57,086 bases of DNA from an uncultured Chloracidobacterium sp. Its GTDB lineage: Bacteria > Acidobacteriota > Blastocatellia > Pyrinomonadales > Pyrinomonadaceae. This document shows positions 9,100 through 17,209 of this stretch, piece by piece (positions within the stretch are counted from its first letter, which is position 1; each line of letters begins with the position of its first letter). The notes beneath the pieces are model-generated. The model saw nothing but the letters and a program-made list of their open reading frames with translations. It was not told the origin of the DNA and made no database searches. The position numbers were made by a program, and so were the translations under genes. Location: assembly GCA_937941715.1 (NCBI GenBank), contig CALDGX010000071.1, positions 1 to 57,086 on the forward strand, read 5' to 3'.

Positions 9100-9104
9100 A
9101 ATTA

Positions 9105-11534
9105 TCAGTTGATCTTGATCGCGAAATTCTTGCCGTCCGCGGTCATCAGATTCAAAACATCGCTGTCAAAGGCGATCGCCGGCTTGCCGTCGGCGAGAGC
9201 CTCGATCTCAAACGTCACAAGGGTCCCGGCCGCGTGCGTCCGGATGCCCTCGTTCGCTGTGAGCGAGACGAACATCTTGCCGTTCTGGTTAAGGAACGGC
9301 ATTGCCGCTTTGTTCTCATCCGGGCCGAAAACGTCACCAAGATTGACCGACCGTATCGCCACCTTTGCCGGATCGAACTTGAGCCCGAGTACCGCCGACC
9401 GGAAGGTCGCCGATCCAGTCAATGTGACCGCGAACCTTGCACGCTCGCCGGCTTTCAAGTCTCGCATTTCACCGGCCAGTGCCAGGTCTGCCGATGGTCC
9501 GGCAGGAACTTCAGCCGGAACGGCGTTATTTTTGACGACATTAGCGGTTTGATTAAGCTGGAGCGTCTTTACGGCCGAGTCGATCGGGACAAGCGACGGT
9601 TCGGAAACCTCGCTTTTAGCGACGGCGGTTCCCTGCGTGGAGTCGGTTCGGACATATGCCGGAGCGTCAGCCGGTTGATCCGGAAGCTGAACGTTGACGT
9701 TCGTCGGCGTCTTGCGAGCAAGTGCAAGCATCTCTTCGCGCTCTTCGTCGATGATCATCGCCTCAAGCGAATTCGACGTCGGCACGGCAAGGCTGCCGGT
9801 CGGCCGCTCGATCTCGTCCTCAGGCAATATAGCCGGAGCACGGATCACTCTGGGCGTCACGGCGATCACGATATCCACCTGACGATTGTCATTTACCGGA
9901 GCCGTGAAAAGACGGCCGATGATCGGGATCAGGCCTATCAGCGGCAGCCCGGAACGGCTTTTCGTCTCGACGCCCTGGGCCACGCTTGCCAAAAGAAGCG
10001 TCTTATTGTTTTGGACGCGGGCAGTTCCCTTGATCGTTCGTTCGGTAAAGGTCGGCGTTAACGATGATGCACCGGCGACATCCTTTGACTCGATCTCCAT
10101 CGCGACCTGAACGTCCTGATTCGGGAAGACCAACGGCTTGAACTTGAGCGTCAGACCAACTTGTTCGTAGTTGATGACGTTAGATAAAAAACCGTTGGAA
10201 TTGTTGTTATTCGTTTGGTTATTAAAGTTGCCGTTCGAGATCTGGGCCGTCTGCACCGGCACACGCTGGCCGATCCGGGCCGATGAATCCTCGTTGTTAA
10301 AGGCGTGGATCTGGGTCGAAGCGATCAGTTTTGTGTTCGATTTTGACTGCAGGGCGGTGATGTTACTAACCGGCAGCCCGAGAGCGAACCCAAGACTCGA
10401 TATATTGGGAAGCCCCATGGCGGTCGTTATCGCACCCGACGATCCAAGATTGATATTCGGGATCGCGGCACCGCCGATATTGAGCAGGGTTCCGTTCTGC
10501 CCGGTCGTGCCGAGTTGGTTACCGAACTGCAACAGGTCATTTTTGTTGACCTCATAGATCGAAACGTCCATCACGACCTCGGCCCGGTCCTTATCCAGAG
10601 ATGAGATCAGCTTTCCGATGAGCCTGATATTCTCCTCAGTATCGCGAATCGTCACGCTATTGGTCGCGTCATCGGTCAAAACGATTGTCTGAGTTCGCCC
10701 GGGCTGGGCCGGAATGGCCGTCTGGACGACCTTAGCAATATCTTTGGGGGCTGCATTCTGCAAGTAAAACGTGCGAAGGACGAGTTGTTGAAACTTCTGT
10801 CTCTGCGTCTGCAGTGCGACTATGATCGTCCGCGGGCCGACCTTCTGGAAGAAAAGCCCTTCCTGAAGAAATATGTAGTCGAGGGCCCTGGCGGCCGTCA
10901 CGTTCTTGAGATCGATGTTGACCTTTCGGTTCGGCGTTCGAAACGACTCGGTATCGAATAGCACGTTAAGTTCGAGATCACGGGCCAGTTCCTTGATGAT
11001 GAACTGAAGATCGACACCGGCCGGAAACGGCAGATCGCGAAGTTTTTCGAGCTTTTGCGGCAATTGCTGTGCTGTGTCCGGCTTGAACGCGGTCGGTACG
11101 AGCTTCACACTGCCATCAGCGTTCTTTTTTTCTGATTTCCCGTCCAGAACTTCCTTTTGAAGCCGTACCATCCGCTCCATCTCGGATTTGGCCAACTCGT
11201 TGGTCGGGTCAAATGCGTACGCCTTTCTGAACGCGATATACGCATTTTCGTAATCTTTCTCTTTCGCTGCCAGCGTGCCCTTCTTGATATACTGCTGCGA
11301 CGCGTTGAACAAAGCACGCGTCAAATGCAGGCGATATTCCGGGTTTTTCGGGTTTTCCGACACCGCGATCGCAAACTCCTCGCTTGCCTTGTCCCATTCC
11401 TCGGCCGCCTCGTGGCGCATGCCGATCTTAAAGTGCTTTTTACCGTCACCGAGGGCGATGGCAGCAACCGGCGAAATGGTCGAGATTATCAGTAGTAAAC
11501 TGAGCAGTATGCGAAGGTAATTCGATCTTTTCAT
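9105..11534 (-). CDS. Secretin (GspD/PilQ family) with N-terminal TPR and C-terminal cohesin-like domain
   Basis: 809 residues from the ATG at 11534, chosen because it gives a signal peptide (residues 1-26, cleavage near VAAIA); the open frame extends 77 codons upstream. Domains: TPR-like helices about 30-130; STN/N0 domain about 170-240; N1 domain about 250-320; secretin core about 320-605 with the VQNNKTLLLASV and SGLPLIGLIPIIGRLF signatures. After an Ala/Pro-rich linker comes a cohesin-like beta-sandwich (about 675-809, LKFDPAKVAI). The family forms outer-membrane rings for secretion or pilus extrusion. Followed by two prepilins and a PilM-like gene. The C-terminal cohesin-like domain is unusual compared with classical GspD. 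Confidence 0.88.
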   Translation of the reverse strand: MKRSNYLRILLSLLLIISTISPVAAIALGDGKKHFKIGMRHEAAEEWDKASEEFAIAVSENPKNPEYRLHLTRALFNASQQYIKKGTLAAKEKDYENAYIAFRKAYAFDPTNELAKSEMERMVRLQKEVLDGKSEKKNADGSVKLVPTAFKPDTAQQLPQKLEKLRDLPFPAGVDLQFIIKELARDLELNVLFDTESFRTPNRKVNIDLKNVTAARALDYIFLQEGLFFQKVGPRTIIVALQTQRQKFQQLVLRTFYLQNAAPKDIAKVVQTAIPAQPGRTQTIVLTDDATNSVTIRDTEENIRLIGKLISSLDKDRAEVVMDVSIYEVNKNDLLQFGNQLGTTGQNGTLLNIGGAAIPNINLGSSGAITTAMGLPNISSLGFALGLPVSNITALQSKSNTKLIASTQIHAFNNEDSSARIGQRVPVQTAQISNGNFNNQTNNNNSNGFLSNVINYEQVGLTLKFKPLVFPNQDVQVAMEIESKDVAGASSLTPTFTERTIKGTARVQNNKTLLLASVAQGVETKSRSGLPLIGLIPIIGRLFTAPVNDNRQVDIVIAVTPRVIRAPAILPEDEIERPTGSLAVPTSNSLEAMIIDEEREEMLALARKTPTNVNVQLPDQPADAPAYVRTDSTQGTAVAKSEVSEPSLVPIDSAVKTLQLNQTANVVKNNAVPAEVPAGPSADLALAGEMRDLKAGERARFAVTLTGSATFRSAVLGLKFDPAKVAIRSVNLGDVFGPDENKAAMPFLNQNGKMFVSLTANEGIRTHAAGTLVTFEIEALADGKPAIAFDSDVLNLMTADGKNFAIKIN

Positions 11535-11761
11535 AGTCGTCTGATTAGCTAACAATAGGCTCGGAGCACCGCGATGGCCGGCAATTGATCGGAACCACGA
11601 ACCTAATACACGGCCAAATGCGTCAAAAGTTGCAAATAACGTCGGTCCCGTCCGGGCAGCGAAAGGCGCTCCCGTAATTTTCAGCCTTAATGGGTAAAAA
11701 TGCAATAGTAAAACTTGGTTTTGACAGGGTCGAGGGCGACCGCGAAAGCGATGCTCCAGCG

Positions 11762-12487
11762 TCAATTGAGCGGATTAGCGATGGTATTGACCGTAAGGCG
11801 GGCAAGTGCTCGACGGCTGATCGCTGCGATGACGACCGCCGAAAAGATCGTGGCGGCGATGCCCATTATCAGGACATACGAGTCACCGGTATTTTCGAGT
11901 GTCAGTTCTGAAAGTCCGGCCCCGACAAGCACCATTGCAGAAGACCGCGGGAGCATCCCTGCCGCTGTACCCAACAGAAATGACTTTAAAGGCACCTTCG
12001 CCGACGCCATGAGAAAGTTCGTGAAAGCAAACGGCATAACGACCGACAGCCGGATCAGAAAGATGATCAGGGTCGTGCGCCAAAAATTCTCTCCCAGCAA
12101 TGATCGATAGATCGCCTCTGCTCGCGGATGTTTACCCGCGACATCCGGTAACCGGTCGCCGCTTATCCGTGAGTTGATCTTAAATGAGATCAAAGCCGAC
12201 CCGACCACTACCAGCATAAGGATCAGAATGCCCAGTTCGAAACTAAAAGCCCAACCGCCTACGATCCCGATGACATTTGTAGGCAGAAGCGCGAGGCCGC
12301 ACAGCAAAAGCGTTCCGAAAAGGTAAACGATCGCTCCGCTGCCCCAATTCTCGCGCAGCCACTGCCCGATCGGCTCCAGGAATGTGATCAGCAGGAGACT
12401 CCCAATAATTGGCATGAACGTGGTCAACAAAGCCATCGGCCCAAGATGGCCGAGATCCTTAATTGGTTTCCATACACGCTTAACCAT
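11762..12487 (-). CDS. TVP38/TMEM64 (VTT-domain) family membrane protein
   Basis: 241 residues from the ATG at 12487; a TTG at 12508 would add seven residues. Five to six hydrophobic helices. The VTT (SNARE-associated) signature lies in the middle: LPTNVIGIVGGWAFSFELG, then FLIRLSVVMPFAFTNFLMASAKVPLKSFLLGTAAGMLPR, which matches the conserved R-x-P-x-x-P-F-x-x-x-N block. The family is linked to lipid scrambling or polyprenyl-phosphate transport (DedA relatives); the exact substrate is unknown. It lies close behind cinA on the same strand. Confidence 0.85.
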   Translation of the reverse strand: MVKRVWKPIKDLGHLGPMALLTTFMPIIGSLLLITFLEPIGQWLRENWGSGAIVYLFGTLLLCGLALLPTNVIGIVGGWAFSFELGILILMLVVVGSALISFKINSRISGDRLPDVAGKHPRAEAIYRSLLGENFWRTTLIIFLIRLSVVMPFAFTNFLMASAKVPLKSFLLGTAAGMLPRSSAMVLVGAGLSELTLENTGDSYVLIMGIAATIFSAVVIAAISRRALARLTVNTIANPLN

Positions 12488-12518
12488 ACAATTTCGAAAT
12501 TTTAGCAAAATTTTTCGT

Positions 12519-13754
12519 TTACATCACCTGCCGGCGGAGGTAATCGAGAGCTGCCTGGCTGGAGCGCCATCGGATCAAATAGCGGTCGCCGGGCAATTTA
12601 AGTCCTACCGATTTTGAGCCTTTATTCCCCGAATACCCTATAAATACCGTTCCGACGGGCTTTTCCTCGGTTCCCCCGCCCGGGCCAGCGATGCCCGTTA
12701 CAGCAATGGCGTGGTCGGTCCCGGCGTATTCCCTCATTCCTCTTGCCATCGCTTCCGCACACTCGGCACTCACGGCGCCGTGCTCTTCGATCAAGGAAGG
12801 CGGCACGCCGAGTGTTCGCGTTTTTGCTTCGTTCGAGTATGTGACGGCGCCTTCGATGAAATAACCGGACGAACCGGGCACCTCGGTAAGACGCCGGGCG
12901 ATCAGTCCGCCAGTGCAGCTTTCGGCGACCGAAACGGTCTCACCGCGGAGGCTGAGCAGGCCGCCGACGATCTGCTCCATAGTTTCGCCGTTGGCAGCAA
13001 ACACCGGCTTCCCTATTGCCACAGTTAGCTGCTCCGCGAGCCGGTCGCACGTCGCGGCGGCATCGGCCTCGTTATCCGAGCGGGCCGCAATATGGATCTC
13101 GACCTCGCTCTTATTGAACAGAATCGAAGTCTGAACCGTCGGGTAAGAGGTATAGATCGGGGCTGCGATCTCGTCGACGGCCGATTCGCCGAGCCCGCTT
13201 ACACGCAGGACGCGTCGTTTTACATACACTTCACCGGCGAGTGCCTTCAGCCTTTCAAGAACATGGTCAGTGAACATCGGTTGGTTCTCACGCGGAGGCC
13301 CGGGAAGAACGATCAACAGTTTGCCGTCGATCTCGGCCAGCATTCCGACAGCGGAACCATTTGGGTTCGGAAGCACCTCGGCTCCGTCGATCACATAAGC
13401 CTGACGCTTGTTTATCTCGGGCATTTCGCGTCCCCACGACCTGAAACGCGCACGAAGATGCTGCTCGATCTCGGGGTGGAAAGCCAATTCCCGGCCGACT
13501 GCCGCGGCCGTGAACTCACGCGTGATATCGTCCGCGGTCGGCCCCAAACCTCCCGTCGTAATTACGACGTTCGAGCGTTTTAGAGCATCGCGCACAGTCT
13601 CCTCGAGCCGTGACCCGTCATCACCGACGATCGTCTTGAGCATCACTTCGATCCCGATATCGTTCAGCTTTTCCGTTAGCCAAAGGCTGTTAGTGTCTGT
13701 TTTGGTCGGCGTCAAAAGCTCCGATCCGATCGCAATTATTTCCGCACTGAGCAT
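12519..13754 (-). CDS. cinA: CinA-like nicotinamide-nucleotide amidase with MoCF domain
   Basis: 411 residues. N-terminal MoCF_biosynth domain about 1-170 (EIIAIGSELL, ITTGGLGPTADD, LPGPPREN). C-terminal CinA/PncC amidase domain about 255-405 (SVAESCTGGLIARRLTEVPGSS, VTGIAGPGGGTEEKPVGTVFIG). The amidase domain deamidates NMN to NaMN in pyridine-nucleotide recycling; the N-terminal domain in homologues hydrolyses ADP-ribose. Full length for the family. Sits between the exported isoaspartyl peptidase gene (94 bp upstream) and the VTT protein gene. Confidence 0.94.
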   Translation of the reverse strand: MLSAEIIAIGSELLTPTKTDTNSLWLTEKLNDIGIEVMLKTIVGDDGSRLEETVRDALKRSNVVITTGGLGPTADDITREFTAAAVGRELAFHPEIEQHLRARFRSWGREMPEINKRQAYVIDGAEVLPNPNGSAVGMLAEIDGKLLIVLPGPPRENQPMFTDHVLERLKALAGEVYVKRRVLRVSGLGESAVDEIAAPIYTSYPTVQTSILFNKSEVEIHIAARSDNEADAAATCDRLAEQLTVAIGKPVFAANGETMEQIVGGLLSLRGETVSVAESCTGGLIARRLTEVPGSSGYFIEGAVTYSNEAKTRTLGVPPSLIEEHGAVSAECAEAMARGMREYAGTDHAIAVTGIAGPGGGTEEKPVGTVFIGYSGNKGSKSVGLKLPGDRYLIRWRSSQAALDYLRRQVM

Positions 13755-13847
13755 AAATTCATACCGTCGAAGTACACTGTGGCCCGCAAACGTTCCAGCT
13801 TTTCTCCGGTCATTTGATTTTCGCGGCCTTTTGGCCCGCTGTCTATA

Positions 13848-14942
13848 TCAGTAAATTTCCACCACCGGCTTTCCGTCCGAACCGATGTAGGCCCGATACA
13901 TACCCTCCGAGTTGAACGAAATGGCCATATTCCCGAATTTGTCCATCGCGACAATGCCGCCGTCGCCGCCGAGCTTCTGCAGTTTCTGTTTTATTACCAT
14001 ATCGGCGGCGTTCTGTATCGGCATTGCCCGATACTCCATCAACGACGCGATATCGCGGGCGACCCCGAGCCGAATAAAATACTCGCCCCAACCTGTCGCC
14101 GAAACGGCACACGAGTCGTTGTTTGCATAGGTGCCGGCACCAATGATCGGGGCATCGCCAACGCGTCCGTATTTCTTGTTTGTCATTCCCCCGGTCGAGG
14201 TGCCGGCGGCGAGATCTCCGTAACGGTCCAATGCGACCGCACCGACCGTGCCAAAACGGTTTCGCGGATCTTTTACTGACAGAGCGGGATTTGATGAGAT
14301 CGAGGGTTTCACGTTGTCATTTTTGCCCTTTTCGACCTTTTCAGTTTTTTGTTTTTCCTCTTTGAGGATGTTCTGCAACGCATCCCAGCGGTGTTGGGTC
14401 CAGAAGTATTTTTCGTCCACCAATTCTAACTTCTGCTCCTTGGCAAACTTCTCCGCGCCGTCACCGATCATCATCACATGTTCCGACCTTTCCATGATCG
14501 CACGGGCCAGACTTATAGGGTTCTTGACGTGCCGAAGGCCCGCAGCAGAACCGGCGGCCAGCGTCTTTCCGTTCATTATCGAGGCGTCGAGTTCGTTCTT
14601 ACCTTCATTCGTAAACACAGCCCCTTTTCCGGCGTTGAAAAGCGGCGAGTCTTCCATTATCCGGATCGCGATCTCGACGGCGTCGAGGCTTGTTTTGCCG
14701 GACTGCAGGGCCTTGTATCCGGCGATCACCGCTTCTTCGAGTTTTTGGCGAAACTCCTTCTCTTTTTCAGGCGTCATCGCTTCCCTCCTGATGACTCCTG
14801 CTCCGCCGTGAATAATGAAGCCAAGCCGCGGATCCTGAGGCGACTGAAGTTGTTTGATCTCGCCAAAACTACTCTTTTGACCAGATGCCGCAAATGGGAA
14901 TGCGAGTATAGCGACCAATAAAATTGAAATATAGATCTTCAT
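13848..14942 (-). CDS. Exported isoaspartyl peptidase/L-asparaginase (Ntn-hydrolase)
   Basis: 364 residues from the ATG at 14942, which gives a signal peptide (cleavage near ASGQ, about residue 22); the open frame extends upstream into the neighbouring gene. The type 2 asparaginase pattern is complete: FIIHGGAG, then SLDAV and LFNAGKGAVF, then the autoprocessing site G-T232-V-G followed by STGGMTNKKYGRVGDAPIIGAGTYA. Thr232 would become the N-terminal nucleophile of the beta subunit. The linker before it (about 195-228) is Lys/Glu-rich. A second, signal-less member lies at 56348-57086. Expected role: hydrolysis of beta-aspartyl dipeptides or asparagine in the periplasm. Confidence 0.92.
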   Translation of the reverse strand: MKIYISILLVAILAFPFAASGQKSSFGEIKQLQSPQDPRLGFIIHGGAGVIRREAMTPEKEKEFRQKLEEAVIAGYKALQSGKTSLDAVEIAIRIMEDSPLFNAGKGAVFTNEGKNELDASIMNGKTLAAGSAAGLRHVKNPISLARAIMERSEHVMMIGDGAEKFAKEQKLELVDEKYFWTQHRWDALQNILKEEKQKTEKVEKGKNDNVKPSISSNPALSVKDPRNRFGTVGAVALDRYGDLAAGTSTGGMTNKKYGRVGDAPIIGAGTYANNDSCAVSATGWGEYFIRLGVARDIASLMEYRAMPIQNAADMVIKQKLQKLGGDGGIVAMDKFGNMAISFNSEGMYRAYIGSDGKPVVEIY

Positions 14943-15009
14943 AGATTTGTCAGTCCGGTTCGGCCCGATTTGCTCAAAGCGTATCACAACAAGATCAAAA
15001 ATGAACCGC

Positions 15010-16299
15010 TCAAGATCGCGTGTGCGACACGTATTTTTGCCTGAAATCGGGGTCGGCCTCCAGCAATTCGGCCTCTTCGCGAGCCCACGGCGAAATGCCG
15101 CCGGACGGGTCACGAGCAACGATCAAAAATTCGCTCCACGCCATGTATTTCGTCGCCCCGACCTCGTCCGGATTCGGTATCGGCTTCGTATCGGAGAAAC
15201 CGACAAATACCGGACAGATCTCGTTCTCGACAATACCGTCCTTTTCGGCACGGTAGCGAAAATCAGGCAGTATCTCGAACATCTCTATGCCGGTCATCCC
15301 GAGTTCGTACTTTAACCGGCGGCGGGCCGCGTCGATCGTCTTTTCATGAAGCATCACGTGCCCGCAGCACGAATTTGACCAAACGCCGGGCCATGTTTTT
15401 TTCGATGCGGCCCGCTGCTGCAACAGCAGTTCGCCTTTTGAATTGAAAAGAAAGATCGAAAATGCCAGATGCAGTTTGGTATCAGCGTGGTGAACCAGCG
15501 ATTTTGCCTCGGTGGCGAGCGGGTTGCCGCTTTCGTCGACATAGACAAGCATTTCATCAAATCGATAGTGATGCCTTTGCCAAAACACCATCGCTAGTCC
15601 AAGTATCAGTGTGCCGATCACGGCCGGCCAGAACATCGCATCAAAGACCGCGATCGCGGTCCAGAAAAAGACGGTCAGGAGCGCACTTGACGTCAATTGG
15701 ACAGGAGTCGGCAATAGCGGCTTGCGATAATGCAAGAAGATCTCGAGCATCACCGCCGCGATCGAACCGGTGATCAGCCATCCGCCAAAATTTGATAACG
15801 GTACCGCGTAAAAACTGCCCTGCCCTTCGTACTGCCAAAATCCAAGCTTCACCGCTCCGGGATCGAGAACGAGGTCAATGGCCGTCGCGATCATTGCTGT
15901 CACAATGATCCGGCCCGGAATGTTGCCGATCAAGGCCCGGGCGACCGCGTATGCCCCTAAAATGAGCGGCGTCCAGGCCAGAAACACCGTCCAGGGCGTC
16001 ACGCCGAAGATTTTGAATCCAAGCAGTTCGGAGTAACCGAAATGTCCGTAGGGAAATCCGGTATATATCGCTGATGTTTCGATCAACAGAGCGTAAACGC
16101 CCAGCATCGCCCATAGCACCGCCGCGTCACGCCGGCCCAGCCATCGACGCGTCGCCCAAAAGGCCGGTAATGCAAAGAGGATCACGTTCAGACCCGAAAG
16201 ATAGTGCGACCACGGCGGCAACTCAACGTTGACCATGAAGAAAGCTCCGGCCGCCAAAAAGCATAATATTCCGCTGACTATGATCCGATCTTTGTTCAT
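15010..16299 (-). CDS. Fusion of CruF-like carotenoid hydratase and type 1 isopentenyl-diphosphate isomerase
   Basis: 429 residues with two clear parts. Residues 1-243 are a polytopic membrane domain of the CruF/DUF422 family (FPYGHFGYSELLGFKIFGV at 82-100; DLVLDPGAVKLGFW at 142-155; FYAVPLSNFGGWLI at 163-176). Residues 248-429 are a complete type 1 IDI (Nudix fold): TWPGVWSNSCCGH at 302-314 with the catalytic Cys equivalent at 312, RRLKYELG at 327-334, DFRYRA at 346-351 and the Glu pair E358/E360. CruF adds water to the psi-end of carotenoids; IDI interconverts IPP and DMAPP. No stop or frameshift separates them. Divergent from the UbiA gene with 18 bp between the start codons. Confidence 0.88.
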   Translation of the reverse strand: MNKDRIIVSGILCFLAAGAFFMVNVELPPWSHYLSGLNVILFALPAFWATRRWLGRRDAAVLWAMLGVYALLIETSAIYTGFPYGHFGYSELLGFKIFGVTPWTVFLAWTPLILGAYAVARALIGNIPGRIIVTAMIATAIDLVLDPGAVKLGFWQYEGQGSFYAVPLSNFGGWLITGSIAAVMLEIFLHYRKPLLPTPVQLTSSALLTVFFWTAIAVFDAMFWPAVIGTLILGLAMVFWQRHHYRFDEMLVYVDESGNPLATEAKSLVHHADTKLHLAFSIFLFNSKGELLLQQRAASKKTWPGVWSNSCCGHVMLHEKTIDAARRRLKYELGMTGIEMFEILPDFRYRAEKDGIVENEICPVFVGFSDTKPIPNPDEVGATKYMAWSEFLIVARDPSGGISPWAREEAELLEADPDFRQKYVSHTRS

Positions 16300-16305
16300 T
16301 AAAGC

Positions 16306-16311
16306 TATAAT
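16306..16311 (+). promoter_or_regulatory. Consensus -10 box for a leaderless ubiA-family transcript
   Basis: A perfect TATAAT lies in the 18-bp gap between the divergent cruF-idi and ubiA-like starts, ending 6 nt before the ATG at 16318. Transcription would start at or next to the A of the ATG. No good -35 is visible, and there is no Shine-Dalgarno. Confidence 0.55.
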
Positions 16312-16317
16312 CCAACT

Positions 16318-17202
16318 ATGCCCGACATCGCCTATTTGTTAAAGGTCAGCCGCCCGCGATTTTGGGTCTACTTGCTTGGGCCGTATCTGGTTGGGCTGGT
16401 CGCCGGAGCGGCAACGCGCGAAGACCTGCTGAACTGGCACTTCGCGGTTTTCGCTTTGTATTTTGCGTTGCCCGCGAACCTGCTGGTTTACGGCGTAAAC
16501 GACATCTGCGACTATGAGACCGACAAACTCAACCCCAAAAAGGCCGATTACGAAGCGTTGGTAACGCCTGAACGACGCACTTCCGTGCTGTCAGCGATAA
16601 TTCTACTGAATCTGCCTTTTGCCGCCGGACTGATCGCCGTGCCGCTGGCGGCGATCAACGTGCTTGTCATTTTTCTGCTGCTCTCAGTTTTCTATTCTGC
16701 CAAACCTGTTCGGGCAAAGGCGGTGCCGTTTCTGGACTCTGCATTCAATATTCTCTACGTCATGCCCGGCATTTTCGCCTACACATTCGTGACTGGCGGC
16801 CTGCCTCAGTGGCAGGCGATCGTCGCCGGCGGGCTTTGGACGGCAGCCATGCACGCGTTTTCTGCGATCCCCGATATTGACGCGGATCGTGAGGCCGGCC
16901 TGGCAACCATTGCGACTAAGCTTGGGTCGGGCGGGACCCTTCTTTTTTGTCTCATCGCGTACATCGCGTCCGCGGCTCTTTCAGTCCGGCTCCTGGGAAT
17001 CTTCGGGATCATATGCGGCGTGGTTTACGCGTCGATAATTATCATTACGTCGTTCAGTAAACACCGCGAAGGCGTTTTCAGCGTCTATCGATATTTTCCG
17101 ATCGTAAATGCCGTAGTCGGATTCTGCCTGTTTTGGTATGTGGCGATATCCAAGTTCCTGATGTGCCTTTTCGTACCATGCGATCCGGGCGTAATCAGAT
17201 AG
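16318..17202 (+). CDS. UbiA-family prenyltransferase, probable lycopene elongase type
   Basis: 294 residues and about eight to nine transmembrane helices. First Asp-rich motif N61-D62-x-x-D65-x-x-x-D69; second motif D186-x-D188-x-D190-x-E. These bind Mg and the prenyl diphosphate. N-terminal SRPRFWVYLLGPYLVG is typical of the LbtA/CrtEb/LyeJ branch, which adds C5 units to lycopene ends. The assignment is supported by neighbours: CruF-IDI fusion (divergent), CrtI (convergent, 7 bp between stops) and CrtB. Alternatives are other UbiA enzymes (quinone, chlorophyll or lipid prenylation), but no such genes are nearby. Confidence 0.8.
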   Translation: MPDIAYLLKVSRPRFWVYLLGPYLVGLVAGAATREDLLNWHFAVFALYFALPANLLVYGVNDICDYETDKLNPKKADYEALVTPERRTSVLSAIILLNLPFAAGLIAVPLAAINVLVIFLLLSVFYSAKPVRAKAVPFLDSAFNILYVMPGIFAYTFVTGGLPQWQAIVAGGLWTAAMHAFSAIPDIDADREAGLATIATKLGSGGTLLFCLIAYIASAALSVRLLGIFGIICGVVYASIIIITSFSKHREGVFSVYRYFPIVNAVVGFCLFWYVAISKFLMCLFVPCDPGVIR

Positions 17203-17209
17203 TTCGCAA

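Noticed and set aside
9234..10061. Plus-strand frame of 275 codons inside the secretin gene
   Set aside because: Antisense to the secretin core and cohesin-like region with strong motifs; composition is Arg/Gly-rich as in typical shadow frames.
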